Source: Cognatiluteimonas lumbrici (GTDB lineage: Bacteria > Pseudomonadota > Gammaproteobacteria > Xanthomonadales > Xanthomonadaceae). Taken from it: a stretch of 64,000 bases of DNA. Of the stretch, positions 27,744 to 36,888 are shown one piece after another. Below the pieces are notes generated by a model. That model was not told the origin of the DNA. It saw only the letters and a list, made by a program, of their open reading frames with translations, and did no database searches. Positions within the stretch are counted from its first letter, which is position 1, and each line of letters begins with the position of its first letter. Position numbers and translations under genes: made by a program. The stretch lies in NCBI RefSeq assembly GCF_006476065.1, contig NZ_ML636798.1:1190207-1254206 (forward strand), read 5' to 3'.

Positions 27744-30410
27744 CGCGCGCGCCGCGCCGATCGCGGCGCGGGCACCGGCGATGGCGTCGCCTGCCGGCAC
27801 CAGGCGCGGGCGGCGGTCGAGCGTGCACCTCAGGCCGGCCTCGAGCAGCACCGCGTGCGCTGCGCGCAGCGCCGCGCAGGAGGCGGCGTCGAAGGCCCCG
27901 AGCGTGCACGCGGCATCCAGCAGGCCCTGCGTGTCGCGCGGCTTCAGCAGTGCGGGGAAGCGCCCGGCGTCGCGCAGCACCAGGTATTGCAGCAGGAACT
28001 CGAGGTCGACCAGGCCGCCCTCGCCCTGCTTGACGTCGAAGCGGGCGGCGTCCGAACGGTCCAGCTCGGCGCGCATGCGCGCGCGCATCGAGGCCACGTC
28101 CGCGCGCAGCTTGTCGGGATCGCGGGGTTGCGCCAGCACCGCCGCGCGGATCGCCTCGAAGCGCTCCAGCAATGCCGCGTCGCCGGCGATGCCGCGCGCG
28201 CGCACCAGTGCCTGGTGTTCCCAGGTCCAGGCCCGCTGGCGTTGGTAGTCCTCGAACCCGGCCACCGGCGAGACCAGCAGTCCCTTCGCGCCATCCGGGC
28301 GCAGGCGCACGTCCACGTCGAACAGCCGGCCAGCGGCGGTGACGGTGCCGAGCAGCGCCACCACCTTCTGCGCCAGCCGCGCCGACCAGCGCGCCGCATC
28401 GAGCGTGCGCGGGCCGCTGGACTGCGCGTCCGCGCCGGCCTCGTACAGGAACACCACGTCCAGGTCCGAGCCGAAGCCCAGCTCCTCGCCGCCCAGGCTG
28501 CCGTAGCCCACCACCGCGAAGCGCGCCCCCGGCAGTTCGCCGTGCGCGGCGTGCATCTCCCGGCGCGCGAGCTCGAGCACCACCGCCACCACCGCGTCGG
28601 CCAGCCAGGCGAGCTGGCGCACGCTGTCCTGCGGCGGCTGGCGCTGGTCCAGGGTCGCGAGCGCGATGCGGAAACTGAGCGCCTGGCGCACTTCGTTGAG
28701 CGCGAGCAGCGCGGCTTCGGCGTCCTCGTGCACGAGCGTGGCCGCGCACGCCTCGCGCAACGCCTCGCGCCCGGGCAGCGGGCCGCCCACGCGCACGTCG
28801 AGCAGTTCGTCCAGCAGCAGCGGGTGCGCGGCCAGCCGCTCGGCCAGGAACGCGCTGCGCGAGAACACGTCCACCAGCCGCTGCAGCGCCGCCGGCTGTT
28901 CGTCCAGCAAGGCCAGGTAGCTGGCGCGGCGCAGGATGTTCTGCAGCAGCGGCAGCACGCGCTTGAGCGTGGCGTCCGGCTGCGCCGAATCCCCGGCGGC
29001 CCCGAGCAGCGCCGGCAGCACGCGATCCAGCCGCGCCCGCGCGGCGTCCGAGAGCGCACGCAAGGCCGGCGCGCGGGCGAAGTCGCGCAGCGCCGCGTCG
29101 GCCGCCTCCGGCGCTTCGAAGCCTGCGTCGGCCAGGGTCCCGGGATCGCCGGCGTCGGGCAGCGCCCGCCAGTAGCCGGCGAGGTCACCCGGAACCTCGC
29201 TGCGGCCGCGCGGCGCCAGCAGCGCGGCGAACTCCGCCGAAACCGTGTCGCGGTGGGCCGACAGGTCCGCCTGCAGTGCGTCGAAGTCCGGGTAGCCCAG
29301 GCCGAGTGCGATGCGCGCGCGATCCTCGGCGGACTCGGGCAGCGCATGCACCTGCTGGTCGCGCAGCATCTGCAGCCGGTTCTCGAGCCTGCGCAGGAAG
29401 CGGTAGGCCGCGGCCAGCGAGGCGCCGGCATCCGCGCGCACGTGGCCGGCGGCGACCAGCGCCTCCAGCGCGGGCAGCAGGCGCCGTTCGCGCAGCGCCG
29501 GTTCGCGCCCGCCGCGGATCAGCTGCAATGCCTGCACCAGGAACTCGATCTCGCGGATGCCCCCCGGACCGCGCTTGATGTCGTCGGACAACTCCTTGCG
29601 CGCGACCTCGGCCGCGATCGCCGCCTTCATCGCGCGCAGGCCGTCGAGCGCGCCGTAATCCAGGTAACGCCGGTAGATGAAGGGACGCAGGCTGCGCAGG
29701 AAGCGTTCGCCCGCGCCGATGTCGCCGGCCACCGGCCGCGCCTTCTGCCAGGCGTAGCGCTCCCAGTCTCGGCCCTCGTGCTGGAAGTAGTTTTCCATCG
29801 CCGCGAACGACCAGGCCACCCGGCCGGCGTTGCCGAACGGGCGCAGGCGCAGGTCCACGCGGTGGCAGAAGCCCTCGGCGGTGGTCTCGTCCAGGAGCTT
29901 CGCCAACTGCTGGCCGAGCCGCGCGTAGTACTGCTCCGCAGCCAGCGGGCGCGGGCCGTCGCTCTCGCCCGCCTCCTCGTAGCCGTAGACCAGGTCCACG
30001 TCCGAGGAGAAGTTGAGCTCGCCGCCGCCGAGCTTGCCGAGCGCGAACACCACCAGCCGCCGGGGGTTGCCGTCGGGCCCGCGGATGGCGCCGTGGCGTT
30101 CGGCGAACTCGCCCTCGAGCGCGGCCAGGCCCAGGCGCAGGCAGGTTTCGGCCAGCGCGGTGCTGCCGGTCAGGGTCGCGTCGACATCGTCCAGGCCGAG
30201 GATGTCGCGCCAGGCAAGGCGGGTGGACTCGGCCGCGCGGTAGCGGCGCAGCAGTGCGGGCCAGTCGTGGCGGTTTCCCGGGTCCAGCACGGGCGGCTCG
30301 ATCGGGAGCGCGCTGTCGGCCTGCAAGCGCTGGGCTAGGCCGGGCTGGCGGCACAGGGTGGCGGCGGCGAAATCGCTGGCGGCGGCGACCCGTTCGAGCA
30401 TCCCGTCCAT
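27729..30410 (-). CDS. glnE: glutamine synthetase adenylyltransferase/adenylyl-removing enzyme
   Basis: An 893-residue two-domain enzyme that adds and removes AMP on glutamine synthetase in response to PII. Each half has the nucleotidyltransferase motif: [15 protein letters not shown] (residues 127-141, deadenylylation) and [15 protein letters not shown] in the C-terminal half (adenylylation). The protein begins about 30 residues later than typical homologues, at a point corresponding to the VERLMIASDF-like segment, and the ATG lies 6 nt after the T-tract of a terminator hairpin, leaving no room for a ribosome site. The frame upstream is open back to a TAA but has no start codon. A second ATG at 30401 is possible. 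Confidence 0.93.
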   Translation of the reverse strand: MDGMLERVAAASDFAAATLCRQPGLAQRLQADSALPIEPPVLDPGNRHDWPALLRRYRAAESTRLAWRDILGLDDVDATLTGSTALAETCLRLGLAALEGEFAERHGAIRGPDGNPRRLVVFALGKLGGGELNFSSDVDLVYGYEEAGESDGPRPLAAEQYYARLGQQLAKLLDETTAEGFCHRVDLRLRPFGNAGRVAWSFAAMENYFQHEGRDWERYAWQKARPVAGDIGAGERFLRSLRPFIYRRYLDYGALDGLRAMKAAIAAEVARKELSDDIKRGPGGIREIEFLVQALQLIRGGREPALRERRLLPALEALVAAGHVRADAGASLAAAYRFLRRLENRLQMLRDQQVHALPESAEDRARIALGLGYPDFDALQADLSAHRDTVSAEFAALLAPRGRSEVPGDLAGYWRALPDAGDPGTLADAGFEAPEAADAALRDFARAPALRALSDAARARLDRVLPALLGAAGDSAQPDATLKRVLPLLQNILRRASYLALLDEQPAALQRLVDVFSRSAFLAERLAAHPLLLDELLDVRVGGPLPGREALREACAATLVHEDAEAALLALNEVRQALSFRIALATLDQRQPPQDSVRQLAWLADAVVAVVLELARREMHAAHGELPGARFAVVGYGSLGGEELGFGSDLDVVFLYEAGADAQSSGPRTLDAARWSARLAQKVVALLGTVTAAGRLFDVDVRLRPDGAKGLLVSPVAGFEDYQRQRAWTWEHQALVRARGIAGDAALLERFEAIRAAVLAQPRDPDKLRADVASMRARMRAELDRSDAARFDVKQGEGGLVDLEFLLQYLVLRDAGRFPALLKPRDTQGLLDAACTLGAFDAASCAALRAAHAVLLEAGLRCTLDRRPRLVPAGDAIAGARAAIGAARASLGL

Positions 30411-30416
30411 GCAATT

Positions 30417-30450
30417 AAAAAGCCCGCACCGGACGAGTCCGGTAGCGGGC
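30417..30450 (-). terminator. intrinsic terminator just upstream of glnE
   Basis: On the minus strand GCCCGCTACCGGAC pairs with GTCCGGTGCGGGC (13 base pairs with one bulged base) and runs into TTTTT. It ends leftward transcripts arriving from the oxidoreductase gene at 30570, or acts as a leader attenuator for glnE, whose ATG follows at once. Confidence 0.85.
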
Positions 30451-30569
30451 CTGCTCCCTCCCCCACGTCGGGATGCGGGACCATCGTGAAGGATTCGTTA
30501 CGCAAGATGCACGCTGCACTGCAAAAAAAGAACTGAACGGTTCACTATGCGATGGATGCAGGCGCGCAT

Positions 30570-32213
30570 TCATGCCGGGCGCGGCCCCTTGCCCAGGTCG
30601 CGCAGCACCTCGCGCGCGGCGTTGCGGCCGGGCAGGCCGGTGACGCCGCCGCCGGGATGCGTGCCCGAGCCGCACAGGTACAGGCCCGGCAGCGCGCCGC
30701 GGTAGTTGCCCTGGCCCAGCAGCGGGCGCGCGCTGAACAGCTGGTCGAGGCCGAGCGCACCGTGGAAGATGTCGCCCCCGACCAGCCCGAGCTCGCGTTC
30801 CAGGTCCAGCGGCGACAGCGCGCGGTAGCCGAGCACGCTGCGGCGGAAGTTCGGCGCCACCGCATCCACGGTGTCGATCATGAGCCTGGCCACCGTGTCG
30901 CGATGCATGTCCCAGCCGCCCTCGCCGCTGTCATCGGGCATGTGGGGGTTGACCTGCTGGCAGAACAGGCTCGCCACGTGCGCACCCGACGGTGCCAGGC
31001 GGCCGTCCACGAGGGTGTCGTCGAGCGTGGACGAGATCACCAGCTCCACGATCGGCCGGCGTGCCCAGCCGGGGTTGTGCGCGCGCGACTTCGCGTCGAA
31101 GTAGGCCTGCTCGAAGTACTGCAGCGAATGACCGACCAGGATCCCGCTCTGGTGGTGCGGCTGCAGCTGCGTGCCCGGCGCCGCGCTGAAGTCGGGCAGC
31201 TCCGACAGTGCCACGTTCATGCGGAAGGTGCCGGAGGCGCAGCGGTAGCGGTCGATGCGTTCGGCAGTGTCGGTATCGAGCGCGTCGCGCGGCAGCAGCC
31301 GCTGGTAGAGGAGTTTCGGATTGAGGTTCGAGACGATGGTCCCGGCGCGCAACTCGCGGCCGTCCTCGAGGCGCACGCCGGTCGCGCGCCCGCCCTCGAC
31401 CAGCACCTCGGCGACCCCCGCGCCGGTCTCGATCGCCACGCCGCGCGCCTCGCACTCGCGCGCCATCGCCTGGGTAATCGCGCCCATGCCGCCGATGGCG
31501 TGGCCCCACGCACCCTGCTTGCCGTTGACCTCGCCGAAGACGTGGTGCAGCAGCACGTAGGCGCTGCCCGGCGTGTACGGACTGGCGAAGTTGCCGACCA
31601 CCGAGTCCCAGCCGAGCACGGCCTTCAGCGGCTCCGATTCGAACCAGGCGTCGAGCAGGTCGCCGGCCGACTTGGTGAACAGGTCGAGCAGGTCGCGGCG
31701 CGCGGCCATGTCCAGCTTGCGCAGCTCGCGGCCCACCGCCAGCGACGCGATCCAGTCCGCGAGCACGAAGCGGTCGGAGACGTTGGGCGGCGTGCGCAGC
31801 ATCAGTTCGCGCAGCACCGCGACCACCCGCTCGAGCATCGCGAAGTAGGCCGGCAGGCGCTCGGCGTCCCGAAGCGACCACTTCGCGACCTCGGCTTGGG
31901 TGTGCTCGCCGCCGAAGCGGAACGCGCGCCCGTCGGGCAGCGGCAGGAAGTTGGCGTACGGCCGCTCGACGATGCGCAGGCCGTGCTCGACCAGGCGCAG
32001 GTCGCGGATCACGCGCGGGTTGAGCAGGCTGACGGTGTAGCTGGCCAGCGAGTTGCGGAACCCCGGATGGAATTCCTCGGTGACCGCGGCCCCGCCGACG
32101 ATCCCGCGCCGCTCCAGCACCCGCACCTTCAGCCCGGCCGCGGCCAGGTAGGCGGCGCAGACCAGGCCGTTGTGGCCGCCGCCGATGACCAGGATGTCGA
32201 CCGCGTCTCGCAT
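30570..32213 (-). CDS. NAD(P)/FAD-dependent oxidoreductase of the phytoene desaturase-like (COG1233) family
   Basis: A 547-residue flavoprotein. The N-terminal Rossmann motif is VIGGGHNGLVCAAYLAAAG (residues 9-27) followed by LERRGIVGGAAVTEE; the C-terminal GLYLCGSGTHPGGGVTGLPGRNAA segment closes the FAD site. This matches the CrtI/PYROXD2-like family, but PYROXD2-type members are not carotenoid enzymes and no crt gene is nearby, so the substrate is unknown. It reads leftward and ends 160 bases before glnE, with a terminator between. Divergent from the sigma factor gene. Confidence 0.85.
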   Translation of the reverse strand: MRDAVDILVIGGGHNGLVCAAYLAAAGLKVRVLERRGIVGGAAVTEEFHPGFRNSLASYTVSLLNPRVIRDLRLVEHGLRIVERPYANFLPLPDGRAFRFGGEHTQAEVAKWSLRDAERLPAYFAMLERVVAVLRELMLRTPPNVSDRFVLADWIASLAVGRELRKLDMAARRDLLDLFTKSAGDLLDAWFESEPLKAVLGWDSVVGNFASPYTPGSAYVLLHHVFGEVNGKQGAWGHAIGGMGAITQAMARECEARGVAIETGAGVAEVLVEGGRATGVRLEDGRELRAGTIVSNLNPKLLYQRLLPRDALDTDTAERIDRYRCASGTFRMNVALSELPDFSAAPGTQLQPHHQSGILVGHSLQYFEQAYFDAKSRAHNPGWARRPIVELVISSTLDDTLVDGRLAPSGAHVASLFCQQVNPHMPDDSGEGGWDMHRDTVARLMIDTVDAVAPNFRRSVLGYRALSPLDLERELGLVGGDIFHGALGLDQLFSARPLLGQGNYRGALPGLYLCGSGTHPGGGVTGLPGRNAAREVLRDLGKGPRPA

Positions 32214-32277
32214 CGCGTGATTGTACGGTCGCTTTCCGGCTTGCCGCCCCCCTGCGTCGCTGCTAGCGTCGCCGGGG

Positions 32278-32850
32278 ATGCCCGAGAAGGACGACATCAC
32301 CCACCTGCTGGCGCTGGCGCGCGACGGGGAGCCGGAACGGATCGGCGCTGTCTTCGAGGCCCTGTATCCGGAACTGCGGCGACTGGCCAACTCGCGGATG
32401 CTCGGCGGCGATGCCACGATCACGCCGACGGTGCTCGTGCACGAACTGTTCCTGCGCATCAACCGCGGCGCGCCGCTGTCGGTCAGCGACCGTAACCATT
32501 TCTTCGCCGCGTCGGCCAAGGCGATGCGCTGGATCCTGGTCGAGCATGCGCGTCGCCGTGCGACCGGCAAGCGCGGCGGCGACCAGCTGATGGTCGCGCT
32601 CGACGACCGCATCCCGGACGACGCCGGGGTCGCCATGACCACTGCGCTGGCGCTGGACGAGGGACTGGCCGCGTTGGAGGCGATCAGCCCGCAGCGGCGG
32701 CAGATCGTCGAGATGCGCTACTTCGCCGGGCTGCAGTTCTCGGAGATCGCGTCGGTGCTCGGGTGCTCGGAACGCACGGTCTACCGCGAATGGGAGCGCG
32801 CGCGCGCATTCCTGCAGGCGCTGCTGGACGAGGACGGCGATGGGACCTGA
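32278..32850 (+). CDS. ECF sigma factor, ECF43/Sigma70_ECF-like (kinase-linked type)
   Basis: A 190-residue sigma factor. Region 2 spans about residues 20-90 with HELFLRIN and FFAASAKAMRWILVEHARRR; region 4 has the HTH FSEIASVLGCSERTVYREWERAR at the end. The acidic D-A-E-D stretch that normally starts region 2.2 is absent; the aligned part reads TITPTVLVHE with Thr47, Thr49 and Thr51. In the studied EcfK/PknS and EcfP/PknT pairs a missing acidic motif is made good by threonine phosphorylation. The next gene, a Ser/Thr kinase, overlaps by 11 bases. TAGCGT lies 8 nt before the ATG, so the mRNA may be leaderless. No anti-sigma gene is present. Confidence 0.9.
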   Translation: MPEKDDITHLLALARDGEPERIGAVFEALYPELRRLANSRMLGGDATITPTVLVHELFLRINRGAPLSVSDRNHFFAASAKAMRWILVEHARRRATGKRGGDQLMVALDDRIPDDAGVAMTTALALDEGLAALEAISPQRRQIVEMRYFAGLQFSEIASVLGCSERTVYREWERARAFLQALLDEDGDGT

Positions 32851-35599
32851 GCAGTTGGCGCACTGGAAGGCCGCCGATGCGGCCTTCGACCAATGGCTGG
32901 ACCAGCCCGAAGCGGAACGCGACGCCTGGCTGGCGGCGCAAGACCTTCCGGTGCCGGTGCGCCAGCGACTGCAGCAACTGGTCGCCGCACACCGGAAGCC
33001 GCGGCGTCCGATGGATCCCGGCAACGGTCTGGCCGGCCAGCGCCTGGGCGACTGGACGCTGGAAGCCGAACTCGGCCGTGGCGGCATGGCCGTGGTCCTC
33101 CGTGCCTGGCGCGAAGCGGGCATGGCCCGCCAGCAAGCGGCGGTGAAGGTCCTCACCCTGGGCGCGCTGGGAGCCGCCGGCCGCGACCGCTTCCGCCGCG
33201 AGGCGGTGATCCTGGCCCGCCTCAACCATCCGAACATCACGACCCTGCTCGATTCCGGGGTCGCCGACGACGGCACCTGCTGGCTCGCGATGCCGCTGGT
33301 CGAGGGCGAGCGCATCGACCGCTGGTGCGAAGCGCGCGAGCCGGACGCGGCCGCCATCGTCCGGCTGGCGCTGCAGGTCTGCAATGCGGTCGCGTTCGCG
33401 CACCGCAACCTGGTGGTCCACCGCGACCTCAAGCCCTCCAACGTGCTGGTCGACGCCGGCGGGCACGTGCACCTGCTCGACTTCGGCATCGGCCGGTTCA
33501 CCGACGCCAACGACGACCGCACCCGGACCATGTGGCGCGCGCTGACGCCCGGATACGCCGCGCCGGAACAACTCGCCGGCGCCGAACCGAGCACGGCCGT
33601 GGACATCTACGGACTGGGCGCCCTGCTGCACCGCCTGCTGACCGGGCGCACCCCGCTGGCCGCGACCGAAGGTACCGACACCACGCGGCCGTCCCTGCTC
33701 GTGCGCAGCTCCGGTGACCCGTACCACCGCCACTACGTCCCGCTGAAGAACGACCTCGACCGGGTGCTGCTCAAGGCGTTGGCCGAGGATCCCGAGCAAC
33801 GCTACGCAACTGCCGAGGCACTGGCCGACGACCTGCGCCGCTGGCTCGCCGGGGAGCCGGTGCTGGCGCAGCGGCCGAAGCTCGGCTACCGGCTGCGGAA
33901 GTTCGCCGCCCGCAACAAGGTCGGCGTCGCCGCGGGCGTGTTGCTCGCCGCCACCCTGGCCGCGGGCATCGGCACCACGCTGTGGCAGGCCGATGCCGCG
34001 CGGCGGGCAGCGGAGCAGGCGCTGACCCAGGAACGGCGGGCGGCCGCTGCCCGCGACTTCATGGTGGACCTGTTCGAGGCCAACGACCCGGACGCCGCGA
34101 TCGGCGGCCCCCTGACCGCGCGCGAACTGCTCGACCAGGGCGCACACCGCATCCGCGGTGCGTTCGTCGATGCGCCTGCTTTGCGCGCGGAAATGCTCGT
34201 GTTGCTCGGCGACCTGTACCGCAGGATCGACGAGTTGGACGCGGCCGCGCCGCTGCTCGACGAAGGCTTGCGCCTGGCGGCCGAAGCCGGCGCCGCGCCG
34301 GTGGTGCTCGAGGCCAGGTTCGCCAGGGGCCTGCTGGAGGCTCGCGCGAACCGGGATGCCGAGGCGCTGGTCGAGTACGACGCCAGCGAACGCCTGCTGG
34401 AGGACGCCGGCCGCGTGCCGGGGGAATTGCACGGGCAGCTTGTCCTGCGCCGGGTGCAGGCCTTGTCGCGCCTGGGCAGGACGGCCGAAGCCACCGCCCA
34501 CGCCGAAGCGGCACTCGCAAGGGCCCGGGCGAGCACGTCGCTGCCACCCGAGCAATTGTTCCACTACCTGCGTGCGCTCAGTTCGGCGGTGCTCGTCGAA
34601 GGCGACGAACAAGGCGCCGAAAGACTGCTGGGCGAGGCGATCGGCCTGCGCAGCGTCGACCGCCTGCCGCCGACCGCGCGGCTCCCGGTGCTTTCCGACC
34701 TCGCGAGCCTCGCCCTGGCCCGCGGCGAACTCGACACGGCGCTGCAGCGGTCGGCGCGGGCACTGGAGCTGGCCGGCCAGGTGCACCCGCCGGGCAGTCC
34801 CGAGCGCGCCGTGCTGCTGGACCACCACGGCATCATCCTCACCCACATGGCTCGGTTCGACGAGGCGGCCGATGCCATCGGCGAGGCCATCTCGATCCTG
34901 GAGGCGCGCACTCCCGGCGGCGTGAGCACTTCGCTCGCCGCCGCCCACAACAACCTGGCACTTGCGCTGGACAACGCGGAACGCGACGCCGAGGCCGAAC
35001 CGCACATGATCCGTGCCCTGGAACTCGCGCGCAGGCTGTTCGGCGAGAACGACCCGCGCTATGCGATCTCGGTCGCCAACCTCGGCAACCTGTATCGCCA
35101 GTCGGGCCGCTACGACGAAGCCGAGGCGTTGCTCGGGGAAGGCCTGCGATTGCGCCGCGAGCTGCACGGGGAAGGCCATCCCTACTACGCGCACGGGCTC
35201 GTCCAGGTCGCCCGCCTGCGCTTGCGCCAAGGGCGCACGGCAGAGGCCCTGGCGTTGGCGGAGCAGGCTGCCGACGTCTACGCAAGGGCCGAATTCAAGG
35301 ACCCCCGCCGGCTGGCCTCGACCGATGGCGTGCGCGCGGTCGCGCTGGCGGAAACCGGCCGCGTGGGCGAAGCCGTCGCGCTGTACGACAAGGCGATCGC
35401 GGAAGCGCGCGGCGCCGGCGTCGACAACGGCGTCGAGTGGCCGCGGGTCATGGCCGCCCGCGCCGAACTGTTCGTCCGCCACGTCCCGGACCGGGCGCGC
35501 GAGGCGGTGGGCGAAGCAGTCGAGGCGAACCTGGGCATCTACGGCGAAACCCACCCCGGCACCCGCCAGATGCTGGCCCTGGCCGCCAGCCTGGACTGA
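32840..35599 (+). CDS. membrane Ser/Thr protein kinase with a TPR-like extracytoplasmic domain
   Basis: A 919-residue Hanks-type kinase. A helical N-tail (1-60) precedes the kinase domain: Gly loop GRGGMA at 79-84, Lys103, catalytic HRDLKPSN (194-201), DFG at 214-216 and APEQ. All key residues are intact, so it should be active. One membrane helix lies near 361-379. The remaining 530 residues are helical repeats (TPR-like), for example NNLALALDNAERDAEAEPHM and NLGNLYRQSGRYDEAEALLG, predicted periplasmic. It overlaps the sigma factor gene and is the likely activator of that sigma. What the repeats sense is unknown; candidates are the products of the next two genes. Confidence 0.92.
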   Translation: MGPEQLAHWKAADAAFDQWLDQPEAERDAWLAAQDLPVPVRQRLQQLVAAHRKPRRPMDPGNGLAGQRLGDWTLEAELGRGGMAVVLRAWREAGMARQQAAVKVLTLGALGAAGRDRFRREAVILARLNHPNITTLLDSGVADDGTCWLAMPLVEGERIDRWCEAREPDAAAIVRLALQVCNAVAFAHRNLVVHRDLKPSNVLVDAGGHVHLLDFGIGRFTDANDDRTRTMWRALTPGYAAPEQLAGAEPSTAVDIYGLGALLHRLLTGRTPLAATEGTDTTRPSLLVRSSGDPYHRHYVPLKNDLDRVLLKALAEDPEQRYATAEALADDLRRWLAGEPVLAQRPKLGYRLRKFAARNKVGVAAGVLLAATLAAGIGTTLWQADAARRAAEQALTQERRAAAARDFMVDLFEANDPDAAIGGPLTARELLDQGAHRIRGAFVDAPALRAEMLVLLGDLYRRIDELDAAAPLLDEGLRLAAEAGAAPVVLEARFARGLLEARANRDAEALVEYDASERLLEDAGRVPGELHGQLVLRRVQALSRLGRTAEATAHAEAALARARASTSLPPEQLFHYLRALSSAVLVEGDEQGAERLLGEAIGLRSVDRLPPTARLPVLSDLASLALARGELDTALQRSARALELAGQVHPPGSPERAVLLDHHGIILTHMARFDEAADAIGEAISILEARTPGGVSTSLAAAHNNLALALDNAERDAEAEPHMIRALELARRLFGENDPRYAISVANLGNLYRQSGRYDEAEALLGEGLRLRRELHGEGHPYYAHGLVQVARLRLRQGRTAEALALAEQAADVYARAEFKDPRRLASTDGVRAVALAETGRVGEAVALYDKAIAEARGAGVDNGVEWPRVMAARAELFVRHVPDRAREAVGEAVEANLGIYGETHPGTRQMLALAASLD

Positions 35600-35720
35600 G
35601 CGCGGGACCCGGGCGCGGCAGCGCCTGTCAGTCGAAGGTCCCGAATCGCGTGGATGGGGTGCCCGGAGCCGTCCGGGCCCGGCCGGGTCGCCGTCCGACC
35701 CGCCCCTCAGGTACGCACCC

Positions 35721-36887
35721 ATGAAGCATTCCCCTGTTCTCCTCCCGTCGGCGCTGGCGGGCTCCCTTGCCGTCGCCCTGGTCGCCGCCATGCCCGCCCC
35801 TGCCGGCGCGCAGTCCGCGAAGGCCGAACTGACCATCGATGTCGCCACCCACGCCACGCCAGGCATGGCAGGCGGCGGGCTGGTCGGCCGGCTGGCGAGC
35901 CGCAGCGTCGCCAAGCCGCACTACGGCATGGCGCGCCATCCCGCGATGGCCGGCCGATACCTCGACGTGGCGCTGTACAACCCCGCCAGGCCGGGCGTGC
36001 CCGCGCAACAGGCCATTCCCAAGGGGCTGCGGCTGGGCCGGCAGCTGGACCTGCTGCCTCCCGAACGCGCGGGGCAGGCCAACGACGTCGGTGGCGATGC
36101 CGCCGCCAGCGTTGCCTTCGCCGACGGCGGTACCTACCGCGTCCGCTACTACTGGGGCTGCAGCACGCACGCCCGCAAGGGCCAGCCGATCGAGTATTCG
36201 GTGACCGTGCGCAACGGCAAGCCGGTGCAGACGGGGCGCGCGATGAAGCCGCGCTTCACCCCGGATCACATCGATCCCGAACGCGGCTACGTGCTGTGGC
36301 CGAACCAGGGCAGCCGCGATAACGTCTCGTCGCGGGCCTCGCTGGTGGGTGGCCACCACGTCACCGGCGACCGGGTGCCCGACGCGATGCGGTTCGAGCT
36401 CGCCGCCGCCCAGGACTTCATGCCGGAACTCGAGCCCGGGACCCGCGACAACGACGACGGCGGCGTGACACTGCACTGGGAAGGCGTCGCAGGCGCGCAG
36501 GCGTACTTCGCCCACGCCACCGTGTCCGACGGCGACACCGTGGTGATGTGGAGCAGTTCCGAGGACGGTTATGCCGGGCACGAGATGCTCGACTACCTCC
36601 CGGCCTCGAAGGTCGCGCAATGGATCCGCAAGCGGACCCTGATGGGCGCCGGCGCGCGCGAGTGCCAGATCCCGGTCGAAGTGTTCGCGGCCGGTGGTAC
36701 CCCGATGCTGCAGATGGCGGCGCACGGCAGCGAGCGCACCCTCTCCGGGAATGGCTGGAACGCCCGCGTGCGCAACAAGTCCACCGCGATGCTCGTGCTC
36801 GGTGCCGACGGCGCCGCCCGGGACGCGGCGAAGCCGACCGCCAAGGAAGCGGCCAAGGGCATGTTGCGCGGCCTGCTGAGGCGCTGA
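35721..36887 (+). CDS. secreted protein of unknown function, partner candidate of the sigma/kinase pair
   Basis: A 388-residue protein with a signal peptide (cleavage likely after AGA, residue 30). The mature part is mostly beta-type with many Gly, has only two cysteines (Cys147, Cys315) that could form one disulfide, and ends in a basic Ala-rich helix (AAKPTAKEAAKGMLRGLLRR). The middle holds GYVLWPNQGSRDNVSSRASL and a WEGVAGAQAYFAHATV segment resembling a fibronectin-like strand pattern, but I cannot name a family. It lies 121 nt after the kinase gene and 1 nt before the next gene, so the four genes are probably one regulon unit. Confidence 0.8.
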   Translation: MKHSPVLLPSALAGSLAVALVAAMPAPAGAQSAKAELTIDVATHATPGMAGGGLVGRLASRSVAKPHYGMARHPAMAGRYLDVALYNPARPGVPAQQAIPKGLRLGRQLDLLPPERAGQANDVGGDAAASVAFADGGTYRVRYYWGCSTHARKGQPIEYSVTVRNGKPVQTGRAMKPRFTPDHIDPERGYVLWPNQGSRDNVSSRASLVGGHHVTGDRVPDAMRFELAAAQDFMPELEPGTRDNDDGGVTLHWEGVAGAQAYFAHATVSDGDTVVMWSSSEDGYAGHEMLDYLPASKVAQWIRKRTLMGAGARECQIPVEVFAAGGTPMLQMAAHGSERTLSGNGWNARVRNKSTAMLVLGADGAARDAAKPTAKEAAKGMLRGLLRR

Positions 36888-36888
36888 C

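Noticed and set aside
27855..30338. 827-codon open frame opposite glnE
   Set aside because: Shadow of glnE; no domain, biased composition.
32221..32277. upstream in-frame start for the sigma factor
   Set aside because: Would add 19 Pro/Ala-rich residues and cover the -10 hexamer at 32264-32269.
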